From Pararhizobium antarcticum (GTDB taxonomy: Bacteria; Pseudomonadota; Alphaproteobacteria; Rhizobiales; Rhizobiaceae): a stretch of 64,000 bases of DNA. Position 1 is the first letter of the stretch. Each line of letters starts with the position of its first letter. The position numbers were made by a program, and so were the translations under genes. Positions 1 through 7,594 of this stretch are shown piece by piece. Where the stretch lies: positions 18,126 to 82,125 of the forward strand of contig NZ_LSRP01000073.1 of assembly GCF_001885585.1 (NCBI RefSeq), written 5' to 3'. A model generated the notes under the pieces. It made no database searches and had not been told where the DNA came from. It saw nothing but the letters and a program-made list of their open reading frames with translations.

Positions 1-1692
1 GTATCGTTCGGCGATTTCGCTGAAGGTCACGCCGGAAATATCGGCCGAGGCCGGGCCGACAGCCCGGGAGAACTCGTCGGAAATCTCGCGGAAGCGACCA
101 CCGGAATCGATCTTCCAGACGAAACGCACGGCACGGCTGTCCGGATTGAAGAGGAAGCTGGCCTCATCGCTTTCGGAGGTCGGAGTACCGGCATCGATCT
201 CGGCTGGCGTCGGCAAAGCATCCGCCGGTTCGCCAGGCCGTTCGCCATCGATTTCGCCAGGAAACTTGCCGGAAAACTCGCCAGAAAATTCGTCTGTGGC
301 CTCATCACTGGTTGCCGGCGCAACGGATGTTTCTTCATCACTTTCGTCGGCAATAGCCGCGGTGTTCTCGACCGGTGTCCCGGAGATGGCCTCGACAGGA
401 GCGGTGTGGTTCGCGTCAATCCCTGTTGCAGCCTCGCCCGCGATCGCAGCGTCATCGTCCCGGCTCGGGTCAAGGGGGTCGTTTACGGCTTCAAGGTCCG
501 GCTCGAGCGTCTGGACAATTGCATCCGCTTCCGGCTGGTCGGCTTCCCCTGATGTCTCAATGTCGACGTCCGTGACGCCATCGGCGAGGTCCAGCTGTTC
601 CGGTGCAGGCGCAGCATCGCCCCCGTTGTCCAAAGGCGATTCATCAACTGCGTTGCCGATGAAGGCGCCGGCATCGGCCTGCGATGGTGTTGTTTCAGGT
701 GCGGATGCGCCCGGCAGTGCCTCGGCTTCCGAAACGAATGCATCGCTGGGCGTTTCGTCCGCAACGACACCGTGCTCCGGATCCGGATCGGCATGATTGT
801 TCGGCTCGCTCGATGCGGGATCGATGGAGGCCGGGCCCGCAGCGGAGGCCGCGCCATCGTCCGGCAGCGGCGTTTCCGTCTGAAATCCGGCGCCATCCAC
901 CGGCTCTGCCTTGTCGGAAGCGGGTTCGGCATCGGCGAGGATTGCTGCCGGCGGATCGAGAGCCGCAGCCGTGCTGGTGCCGGCAAGGGCGCCATCGTCG
1001 AAATCCGCACCCGGATCGAGATTGCCGAGAATGGTTTCGACGGCAAACAGAAGATGCAGGGCAGGGGTGTCGGAGAGCTTGCCGATGGCGGCAGGCAGAT
1101 GGCCCTTGCCGGTCGGAATCGGGCGCTTGACCAGCCAGTCGCTGTCGCGGGCTACGGCGGCAACCAGCGCGCGGCAGGTCTGCGGCGTCATGGCGAGGCT
1201 TTCGAAGCCGGCGGAGGCGGCAATGATGCCACCATCGCCATCAAGCACGGCCATATGCGTGTCGGGATCATCGAAGCCCGAAATCATGGTACGGGCGATT
1301 TCCGCCGGGGTGCGCGCCTTGACGTTGCCGGGTGCAGTAAACAGGATCGCCGTTTCGCCCGGATGCACACTGATCATCTTCACCAGCGCGCTGACCGGCA
1401 TGCGGCGAAAGCCGGTGCCGATGCGCATCAGGAAGGAGCGACTGTCGCCGACGCGCGCCAGTTGCCGGGCTGTTGCCTCCATCTGGCGAAAGGCCACGTC
1501 GGCGGTATTGGTGCCGCTGTCGATGAAATCATAGATCGACGGCGTGCCGAAAAGGGCGGCACCTTCGCCGTTCGACCAGAGAACCTGGCCCATGTCCTGG
1601 GAAAACAGAACCGCCGCCTCGCCCCGCGCAAAGTGCCCGCGCACCTGCTCATGCACGGCGATGTCGATGAAGGGGTACAGTTTAGCGGACAT
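1..1692 (-). CDS. PdhS-like sensor histidine kinase, N-terminal part (runs off left edge)
   Basis: Reading leftward from the ATG at 1692 the frame stays open for 564 codons to base 1, so only the N-terminal part is present. Residues 1 to about 260 look like a folded sensory region. About 260 to 510 is a long acidic, Ala/Pro/Glu/Asp-rich linker. The last ~45 residues (RFVWKIDSGGRF...SDEFSRAVGP) match my recollection of the first PAS domain of rhizobial PdhS-type kinases, which act in the DivJ/PleC-DivK-CtrA cell-cycle pathway. The HisKA and ATPase domains would lie outside the window. A full CtrA box lies 41 bases upstream of the start. Inference: a polar cell-cycle kinase of the PdhS1/PdhS2 kind; which paralogue cannot be told. 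Several ORFs on both strands here are shadows of this frame. Confidence 0.72.
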   Translation of the reverse strand, partial: MSAKLYPFIDIAVHEQVRGHFARGEAAVLFSQDMGQVLWSNGEGAALFGTPSIYDFIDSGTNTADVAFRQMEATARQLARVGDSRSFLMRIGTGFRRMPVSALVKMISVHPGETAILFTAPGNVKARTPAEIARTMISGFDDPDTHMAVLDGDGGIIAASAGFESLAMTPQTCRALVAAVARDSDWLVKRPIPTGKGHLPAAIGKLSDTPALHLLFAVETILGNLDPGADFDDGALAGTSTAAALDPPAAILADAEPASDKAEPVDGAGFQTETPLPDDGAASAAGPASIDPASSEPNNHADPDPEHGVVADETPSDAFVSEAEALPGASAPETTPSQADAGAFIGNAVDESPLDNGGDAAPAPEQLDLADGVTDVDIETSGEADQPEADAIVQTLEPDLEAVNDPLDPSRDDDAAIAGEAATGIDANHTAPVEAISGTPVENTAAIADESDEETSVAPATSDEATDEFSGEFSGKFPGEIDGERPGEPADALPTPAEIDAGTPTSESDEASFLFNPDSRAVRFVWKIDSGGRFREISDEFSRAVGPASADISGVTFSEIAERY

Positions 1693-1728
1693 GAACGGAC
1701 CTGTTGGCAGAAACGTCACCGGGACGTA

Positions 1729-1751
1729 GTTATTAACGGTCTATTAATAAC
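1729..1751 (-). promoter_or_regulatory. CtrA binding site (TTAA-N7-TTAA) upstream of the PdhS-like gene
   Basis: TTAA at 1733-1736 and TTAA at 1744-1747 are exactly 7 bases apart, the full CtrA consensus. They sit inside a perfect inverted repeat, GTTATTAA (1729-1736) and TTAATAAC (1744-1751). The site is 37 to 60 bases upstream of the kinase start codon. It is also ~200 bases upstream of the phasin gene on the other strand, so it could act either way. The palindrome is AT-rich in a GC-rich background. Confidence 0.6.
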
Positions 1752-1954
1752 CGGGGGTTTCGCCAGGGTCCAGCACGCCGTCCGATTGGCCGCTGCCTTT
1801 CGCGGTTGAAGGTTAATACCAGAGATCCATGCCCCACGCGCCTAATTTTTATATGCGATGCACAATTATGTTGCAGCGCACAATATTTTCGTATACAAGA
1901 TATCCAACATCAACAGGGTGCCTCTGGAGAGGGCCCGACACAGGAGCGCTGATC

Positions 1955-2404
1955 ATGGCTACCAAGAAAACAGACGACGTATTCTCGATGACCTCCTTCG
2001 ATCCGGCCAAGGTGACCGACAGCATGCGCGAATTTGCCGAAAAGGGCGCCGTGCAGTCCAAGGAAGCCTATGCGAAGATGAAGACGGCTGCCGAAGACGC
2101 GACCAAGACGGTCGAAGCGACGCTGGAAAGCGCCCAGTCCGGCACGGTCGAGCTCGGCCTCAAGGCCATCGACGCACTGCGCACCAATGCGGAAAACTCG
2201 CTTTCGCACATGGAAGCGCTGCTCGGCGTGAAGTCGATTTCCGAACTGTTCGAACTGCAGACCGCGTTCATCCGCAAGCAGGCTGAACTGGCCATGGAAC
2301 AGGCCAAGTCGATGCAGGAAGCCACCAAGAAGGTTGCCGAAAGCGTCACCAAGCCGGGCAAGGACGCTGCCGAAAAGGCCATGTCCACCTTCAAGAAGGT
2401 CTGA
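1955..2404 (+). CDS. Phasin family protein
   Basis: 149 aa. Small amphipathic helical protein rich in Ala, Lys and Glu, with the phasin pattern: an N-terminal FDPAKVTDSMREFAEKG stretch followed by long helices ending in a KKVAESVTKPGKDAAEKA tail. Phasins coat polyhydroxyalkanoate granules or act as related stress proteins in the cytoplasm. The start is ATG 1955, preceded by AGGAG at 1942-1946. A longer frame extends upstream to 1829, but that part has no ribosome binding site and no phasin character. It is a single gene followed by a strong terminator. No PHA synthase gene lies in the window. Confidence 0.85.
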   Translation: MATKKTDDVFSMTSFDPAKVTDSMREFAEKGAVQSKEAYAKMKTAAEDATKTVEATLESAQSGTVELGLKAIDALRTNAENSLSHMEALLGVKSISELFELQTAFIRKQAELAMEQAKSMQEATKKVAESVTKPGKDAAEKAMSTFKKV

Positions 2405-2451
2405 TTGCCGATCTGCGCGCCGACAGGCCTGCGCCGATCCTGATCCAAGAG

Positions 2452-2477
2452 CCGGGTGGGTTGCCACCCGGTTTTTT
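2452..2477 (+). terminator. Rho-independent terminator of the phasin gene
   Basis: Perfect 8-bp stem CCGGGTGG/CCACCCGG with a 4-base loop, followed by six T. It lies 47 bases after the phasin stop. Confidence 0.9.
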
Positions 2478-2600
2478 CATGTCCTGCAATCCCCCGCTCC
2501 GTTTTTTCACGGGAAGGCACAAGTTGGGACTTGCAAAAAATGCGGACTGCCCGTATTTGACCCGGAAAGCCGCCCTGCAATCAAGGGCGAGCCTGTTTGT

Positions 2601-2677
2601 GCGGTTGTAGCTCAGTTGGTTAGAGCGCAGGATTGTGGATCCTGAGGTCGGTGGTTCGAGACCACCCAACCGTACCA
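2601..2677 (+). tRNA. tRNA-His (GTG), CCA encoded
   Basis: A full cloverleaf can be drawn. The acceptor is GCGGTTG (2601-2607) with CAACCGT (2667-2673). The D arm follows. The anticodon stem CAGGA/TCCTG carries anticodon GTG at 2635-2637, and the T arm contains GGTTCGAGACC. The discriminator base 2674 is A and CCA is encoded at 2675-2677. The base before position 1 is T, so the G-1 that marks tRNA-His in most bacteria is not encoded. A73 without G-1 is the known atypical form of an alphaproteobacterial clade that includes the rhizobia, paired there with a divergent HisRS. Confidence 0.96.
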
Positions 2678-2904
2678 TTCCTCCCCCTGAACGTGATGCT
2701 GTCTGGTTTCTCCACGCTTTATGTCGGCGTGTGCCCAAATCTCGTGGCCGCTTGTAAACGTCGTGTTTACCTCGTTCTGTGCCCTTTCCGCGCTCTCACA
2801 CTTCATTAGGACTCTATTGACCGTTTGCGCCCTAGGGTCGGCCCGTTCGATGTAGAACCGGCACGCATGATGCGTGGCTGAAATGACAATGAGGCGAGTT
2901 GCAC

Positions 2905-5232
2905 ATGCGGTGCGGTAAATTTCTGGCGATTCCGGCCGGTGCAGTCGGTTTGACTCTGATCCTCCTGCCGATGAGTCTGCAGGCGCAGTTGATGCTGAGT
3001 TTTGCGGTCCTTGGCGTCATGTTCATTGGCATGACGCGCCCGGACAACAGCACCTTCCGGCTTGTCACCTTGGTTTTCGCCGGCATTATCGCTTTGCGCT
3101 ACGGCTTCTGGCGGACCACCGAGACGCTGCCGAGCATTTCCGAGCCGCTCAATTTCATCCCCGGTTTCCTGCTCTACCTCGCCGAAATGTACTGCCTCTG
3201 CATGCTGGCGATCAGCTTTTTCATGGTCGCCGATCCGATCAAGCGCAAGACGCCGGATATGGGTGCCCATGCCGACCTGCCGACGGTCGATGTCTTCATT
3301 CCGAGCTATAACGAGGATGCCGAACTGCTGGCGGTGACGCTGGCCGCCGCCAAGTCGATGGCTTATCCCAAGGACAAGCTGAAGATCTTTCTGCTGGACG
3401 ATGGTGGTACGGATGCCAAGCGCAACCACAGGAATCCGCATATATCGGTCGCTGCGACCCGCCGCCATGAGCAGCTGAAGGCGCTCTGCGTGGCGATGGG
3501 CGTGCAGTATCATGCCCGCGAGCGCAACGATCACGCAAAGGCCGGCAATCTCAATGAAGGGCTGAAAATCTCTACGGGCGAACTCGTCGTCGTGTTCGAT
3601 GCCGACCATGCCCCGGTGCGCGACTTTCTGCGCGAAACGGTCGGCTTCTTCCGCGAGGACGAAAAGCTGTTCCTCGTGCAGACCCCGCATTATTTCCTCA
3701 ATCCGGATCCGCTGGAAAAGAACCTCCAGACCTTTGCCCGCATGCCGTCCGAAAACGAGATGTTCTACTCGATCCTGCAGCGCGGGCTCGACAAGTGGAA
3801 TGCCTCGTTCTTCTGCGGTTCCGCCGCCGTCCTGCGCCGTTCGGCCCTGGAAACGGTCGACGGCTTCTCCGGCCAGTCGATCACCGAGGACTGCGAAACG
3901 GCACTGTCCCTGCACTGCAAGGGCTGGAACAGCGTCTATATCGACAAGCCGCTGATCGCCGGCCTGCAGCCCGAAACCTTTGTCTCCTTCATCGGCCAGC
4001 GCGCCCGCTGGTGCCAGGGCATGCTGCAGATCCTGCTGTTGAACCGCCCGTTCCTCGCCAAGGGTCTCTCGTTGCCGCAGCGCCTCTGCTACGCCGGCAT
4101 CAACACCTTCTGGCTGTTCCCGCTGGCGCGGCTGGCCTTCATGTTCTCGCCGCTGCTCTATATTTTCTTCTCGCTCGAGATCTACAAGGCCAATATCCTC
4201 GAATTCGCCTCCTATGCCGTGACCTATCTCGTCAGTTCCTTCGCCATGCAGAGCTATCTCTACGGCAAGGTCCGCTGGCCGTGGATTTCCGAGCTCTACG
4301 AATATGTGCAGGCGGTGTTCTTGTTCGGCAGCATCATCAGCGTCGTGCGCAACCCGCGCAAGCCAACCTTCAACGTCACGGCCAAGGGCCAGACGCTCGA
4401 CCAGAGCAAACTTTCGCCGCTGGCAAAGCCGTATTTCGCGATCTTCTTCCTGCTGCTCGCGGCGGCCCTTTATTCCGGCTACCGGGTGCTCACCGAACCG
4501 GTCGCCAGCGAGCTTCTGCTGATCGTCGCCATGTGGAACCTGATCAATCTCGGTCTTGCCGGTGCCGCCCTCGGCGCTATCGCCGAACGCCGCGAACTGC
4601 GCCGCAACCAGCGCCTGCCGGTCAAGCGCCATGCCTTGCTGCGCATCGCCGATGCCGTCTATACCGTCGTCATCCAGGATGCCTCCAGCGGCGGCGTGTC
4701 GATCGAATTCGTCGATCCGGAACCGAAGATGGACCTTGCCAACCCGACACGGGCGCAGGTCGAAGTGCGCCGCGGCGGCCAGACGATTGCCTTCAATGTC
4801 GTCTATCGCTCGCGCCGGACCCTGGACAAGGCATCGATCTTCGGCTTTGCCTATGCCGAACGCACGCCGGAAACCTTCATGGCGATTGCGGAGTTGATGT
4901 ATTCCGACCAGTCGGTCCTGCAGGATCGCCTCGTCCGTCGCCAGGTGCGCCGCAATTTCTTCTGGGGCACGAGCCGCTTTGCGCTGTGGAGCCTGACGGA
5001 ATCCTTGCGTGCCGTTCGCTACAGCGCCGGCCTCATCCGCGAAAGCGTCGCGCATTCCTTCGAGGATGCACCGATGGTCCTCAACGACAACAAGGTCGTG
5101 CCTGTCGGTGTGTCCGCAAGGCCCATTGACGCACCATCCCCGGTTATTGCCGGCTCTGTTCAAACAGGGTCTGTTCAAACAGGCCCGGTTCACACAGGCC
5201 CGGTTCACACAGGAACGCAGCTCTATGGTTAA
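2905..5232 (+). CDS. bcsA: Cellulose synthase catalytic subunit BcsA (CelA) with PilZ domain
   Basis: 775 aa inner-membrane processive GT2 glycosyltransferase that polymerises UDP-glucose into cellulose and extrudes it. N-terminal membrane helices (~1-110) precede the GT2 core, which has LLDDGG near residue 165, DAD near 232, TEDCE near 328 and the Q(Q/R)xRW signature QRARW near 365. A second helix bundle follows. A PilZ domain has the c-di-GMP motifs RRNQR (~565) and DASSGG (~592), so activation by c-di-GMP is expected. The ATG at 2905 follows GAGG at 2891-2894; an in-frame TTG at 2899 is possible. The last ~20 codons encode a 4 x 5-residue repeat (S/P-V-Q/H-T-G). The gene overlaps bcsB by 8 bases and opens a four-gene operon. 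Confidence 0.95.
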   Translation: MRCGKFLAIPAGAVGLTLILLPMSLQAQLMLSFAVLGVMFIGMTRPDNSTFRLVTLVFAGIIALRYGFWRTTETLPSISEPLNFIPGFLLYLAEMYCLCMLAISFFMVADPIKRKTPDMGAHADLPTVDVFIPSYNEDAELLAVTLAAAKSMAYPKDKLKIFLLDDGGTDAKRNHRNPHISVAATRRHEQLKALCVAMGVQYHARERNDHAKAGNLNEGLKISTGELVVVFDADHAPVRDFLRETVGFFREDEKLFLVQTPHYFLNPDPLEKNLQTFARMPSENEMFYSILQRGLDKWNASFFCGSAAVLRRSALETVDGFSGQSITEDCETALSLHCKGWNSVYIDKPLIAGLQPETFVSFIGQRARWCQGMLQILLLNRPFLAKGLSLPQRLCYAGINTFWLFPLARLAFMFSPLLYIFFSLEIYKANILEFASYAVTYLVSSFAMQSYLYGKVRWPWISELYEYVQAVFLFGSIISVVRNPRKPTFNVTAKGQTLDQSKLSPLAKPYFAIFFLLLAAALYSGYRVLTEPVASELLLIVAMWNLINLGLAGAALGAIAERRELRRNQRLPVKRHALLRIADAVYTVVIQDASSGGVSIEFVDPEPKMDLANPTRAQVEVRRGGQTIAFNVVYRSRRTLDKASIFGFAYAERTPETFMAIAELMYSDQSVLQDRLVRRQVRRNFFWGTSRFALWSLTESLRAVRYSAGLIRESVAHSFEDAPMVLNDNKVVPVGVSARPIDAPSPVIAGSVQTGSVQTGPVHTGPVHTGTQLYG
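5155..5214 (+). repeat. Four 15-bp tandem repeats at the 3' end of bcsA
   Basis: Units at 5155-5169, 5170-5184, 5185-5199 and 5200-5214 share the pattern (T/C)C(T/G)GTTCA(A/C)ACAGG(G/C/A). Units 1-2 and 3-4 are near-identical pairs. They encode SVQTG, SVQTG, PVHTG, PVHTG in the BcsA tail. The last unit ends in AGGA (5211-5214), which serves as the Shine-Dalgarno of bcsB. Confidence 0.9.
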
Positions 5233-7594
5233 GTCCCTCAGCGTCAAGACTGTCGGCCTGTCGCTTGCCGCCCTGATGGCGCAGGCCCTGCCGCTTTCCG
5301 CCCAGAGCCTGCTCGAGGCGGCCCCTGTCGTCACAAGGGCGCAGCCCGGTGCCAGCGAAGCCATCCTGTCGACGCGCGCAGCACCGGCCGTGCCGGAGGA
5401 AAAGAAACCCGGCGGCCTCGTGCCCTTCGAGCAGTCAGCCCCGGACTATCGCCTCACCGGCGAGGATGATGTCGGCCGCTTCACCTTCAATCTCTCCGCC
5501 GAGCAGGTGGCGAAGGGCGGCAGCCTTTCGCTTCCTTACCGCAACGCAGTCTCCGTGCTGCCCGATACGTCGGTGATGGACGTGGCCGTCAACGGCCGAC
5601 CGGCCGGCACGTTCCGCATTGCCTCGCCGAACGACTTCAAGCCAGAGCAGATCAAGGTTGCCGGTGCGCTGCTGAAGGCCGGGCGCAACGAGGTCACGCT
5701 TCGGGCCCGCCAGTTTCACCGCGTCGATTGCTCGCTGGAGGCGACCTACGAACTCTGGAGCGAACTCGATCCGCAGACGAGCGGCTTCATCGCTGCCAAA
5801 TCGGAAGGCTTCAACTTCTTCGATGACGTGCTCACGGTCGCCCGCAACGAGGCCGGCGTCACCGATATCCGGCTGATCCTGCCGCAGACGGCAACCGCCG
5901 AAATGCTGAACGATGCGGCGCCTGTCTTGCAGACGCTGGCGCTGTTCATGAACCGCGACGATCTTTCCGTCAGTGTCGGCGACAGGCCGGGCACTGGTCC
6001 GGGCATCGATCTCTACGTTTCCACCGAAAAGACCCGCGCCCAGCTCGGCACCACCACGGTGATCGTGCCCTATGGTCTTTCGGTCGCCAACGCCGGCGAA
6101 GAGGGCAGGGCCATGGTCAGCCTGCGCGGCGCCACCCGTGCCGAGATCAGCAGCCAGTTGCTCGCCGCCATTCGCGGCCCGCTGAAGGAAAGCCTCGACA
6201 GCGGCATCTTTGCAACCGGCACCGGCACGATCCGCGCCGATGCGTCGAGCCGCTACCAGCTCAGTGATACCGGCTACGAGACCCGCGTCTTTTCCGGTCG
6301 TCTTTCGCGCACCGACTTCAACATGGTCATGCCGGCGGATTTCTATCCGGCCGATTATGACACGATCGGCCTTCGCCTGTTTGCGGCGACGTCGCCGGGC
6401 CTGAAGCGCACCGCCCAGCTTCTCGTCCGCGTCAATGACAAGGTCGTCACCAGCTATCCTTTCCGCAACACCGAGGGCGAGCAGTTTGACGGCAAGCTGA
6501 TCGAGCTGCCGCTGCGGGCCTTTCATCCCGGCGAAAACAAGGTCGAGCTTTTGGCCGAACTGCCGACCGCATCCGACGATGCCTGTGCTCCGGAAGCCCG
6601 CAACGATGCCAAGCCGCGCTTCATTCTGTTGAAGAACACCGAGATCACCGTGCCGGCCCTGGCCCGCATTGGTCGCCTGCCGGATATTGCCGCATTGGCC
6701 GGCAATGCCTATCCCTATGCGGACGGCAAGCCCTTCGATATCTTCGTCGAGCGCCCGGACGGTCAATCCGTCGGCGCGGCGCTGACAATGCTGTCGCGGC
6801 TCGCCATTGCCGCCCGCAATCCGCTCAATGCCAGCATCCGCCTGAGTGCGGCCACGGCTGTCGAAGGCCGCAACGCCCTGGTGATCACCACCGACAAGGA
6901 ATTTGCCGAGATCGGACGCGCCGGCAAGGGCGAGTTTCCGCTGGACGGCTTTGCTGAAGACGGCGACGCGACCGCCCTTGACACCGATCCGCTGAAGACG
7001 GCGGCGATTTCCAGTGCTGCACTGTTGCAGGAGGCGTCTGCCGGACCGGGCACGGACGATGCCGAGGCCCTGCTGGATGCGTTCAAGAAGTCGACCACGC
7101 AGCCGGATGGCCTTTCCTGGAACAGCCGCATCGGCAGCTGGTTCAGCATGGCTGGTGCGCGCTTCGCCCAATGGCTCAACTATGATGACGGTGCAAACCG
7201 GACGCTGGCCTTGAAACCCGACCAGTCGCTTCTGACCCTGTCGCAGATTCCGTCGCCGGAAGGCAGCGGCACCTGGACGGTGCTGCATGCCCGCTCGCCG
7301 CGCGATATTGCGCTTGGCGTCCGGCGTCTCGTCGAACCAGCGGTCTGGAGCAAGCTCGACGGTGGTTCGGCAGAAATCCAGACGGCAAGTCTGGCGGTCA
7401 ATATGCTGCCGGCCGGCACGCATTTTATCGCCGGCATGACCGATCAGAGCCCGGCCAATATCCGCCGTCTCGCGGCCGCCTGGTTCTCCGACAATTTTCA
7501 GTTCTACGTCCTGCTTATCGTCGCTTCGATGGGCATTTTCGGGGTCTGGCTCGGCCGGACCGTGCCGCGCAAGGGTGTGAGGTCCGATCAATGA
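5225..7594 (+). CDS. bcsB: Cellulose synthase subunit BcsB (CelB)
   Basis: 789 aa periplasmic partner of BcsA that guides the glucan through the periplasm. Starting at ATG 5225 gives a signal peptide (KSLSVKTVGLSLAALMAQA). Two repeats of carbohydrate-binding and flavodoxin-like domains follow. One C-terminal membrane helix (FYVLLIVASMGIFGVWLG) precedes a short basic tail, as in the BcsB family. The open frame begins at 5009, but the first 72 codons are a shadow of bcsA. AGGA at 5211-5214 lies 10 bases before the start. It overlaps bcsA by 8 bases and the next gene by 4, so the operon is translationally coupled. Confidence 0.93.
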   Translation: MVKSLSVKTVGLSLAALMAQALPLSAQSLLEAAPVVTRAQPGASEAILSTRAAPAVPEEKKPGGLVPFEQSAPDYRLTGEDDVGRFTFNLSAEQVAKGGSLSLPYRNAVSVLPDTSVMDVAVNGRPAGTFRIASPNDFKPEQIKVAGALLKAGRNEVTLRARQFHRVDCSLEATYELWSELDPQTSGFIAAKSEGFNFFDDVLTVARNEAGVTDIRLILPQTATAEMLNDAAPVLQTLALFMNRDDLSVSVGDRPGTGPGIDLYVSTEKTRAQLGTTTVIVPYGLSVANAGEEGRAMVSLRGATRAEISSQLLAAIRGPLKESLDSGIFATGTGTIRADASSRYQLSDTGYETRVFSGRLSRTDFNMVMPADFYPADYDTIGLRLFAATSPGLKRTAQLLVRVNDKVVTSYPFRNTEGEQFDGKLIELPLRAFHPGENKVELLAELPTASDDACAPEARNDAKPRFILLKNTEITVPALARIGRLPDIAALAGNAYPYADGKPFDIFVERPDGQSVGAALTMLSRLAIAARNPLNASIRLSAATAVEGRNALVITTDKEFAEIGRAGKGEFPLDGFAEDGDATALDTDPLKTAAISSAALLQEASAGPGTDDAEALLDAFKKSTTQPDGLSWNSRIGSWFSMAGARFAQWLNYDDGANRTLALKPDQSLLTLSQIPSPEGSGTWTVLHARSPRDIALGVRRLVEPAVWSKLDGGSAEIQTASLAVNMLPAGTHFIAGMTDQSPANIRRLAAAWFSDNFQFYVLLIVASMGIFGVWLGRTVPRKGVRSDQ

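Noticed and set aside
772..1809. 345-codon plus-strand frame at the left edge
   Set aside because: Antisense to the PdhS-like kinase reading frame, which has a sensible protein sequence and CtrA site.
2806..5364. 852-codon open frame on the minus strand across bcsA
   Set aside because: Shadow of bcsA in high-G+C DNA: His/Arg/Gln-rich composition, no ribosome binding site, and bcsA on the other strand is unmistakable.
5435..7591. 718-codon minus-strand frame across bcsB
   Set aside because: Same reason; bcsB has clear signal peptide, length and operon overlap.
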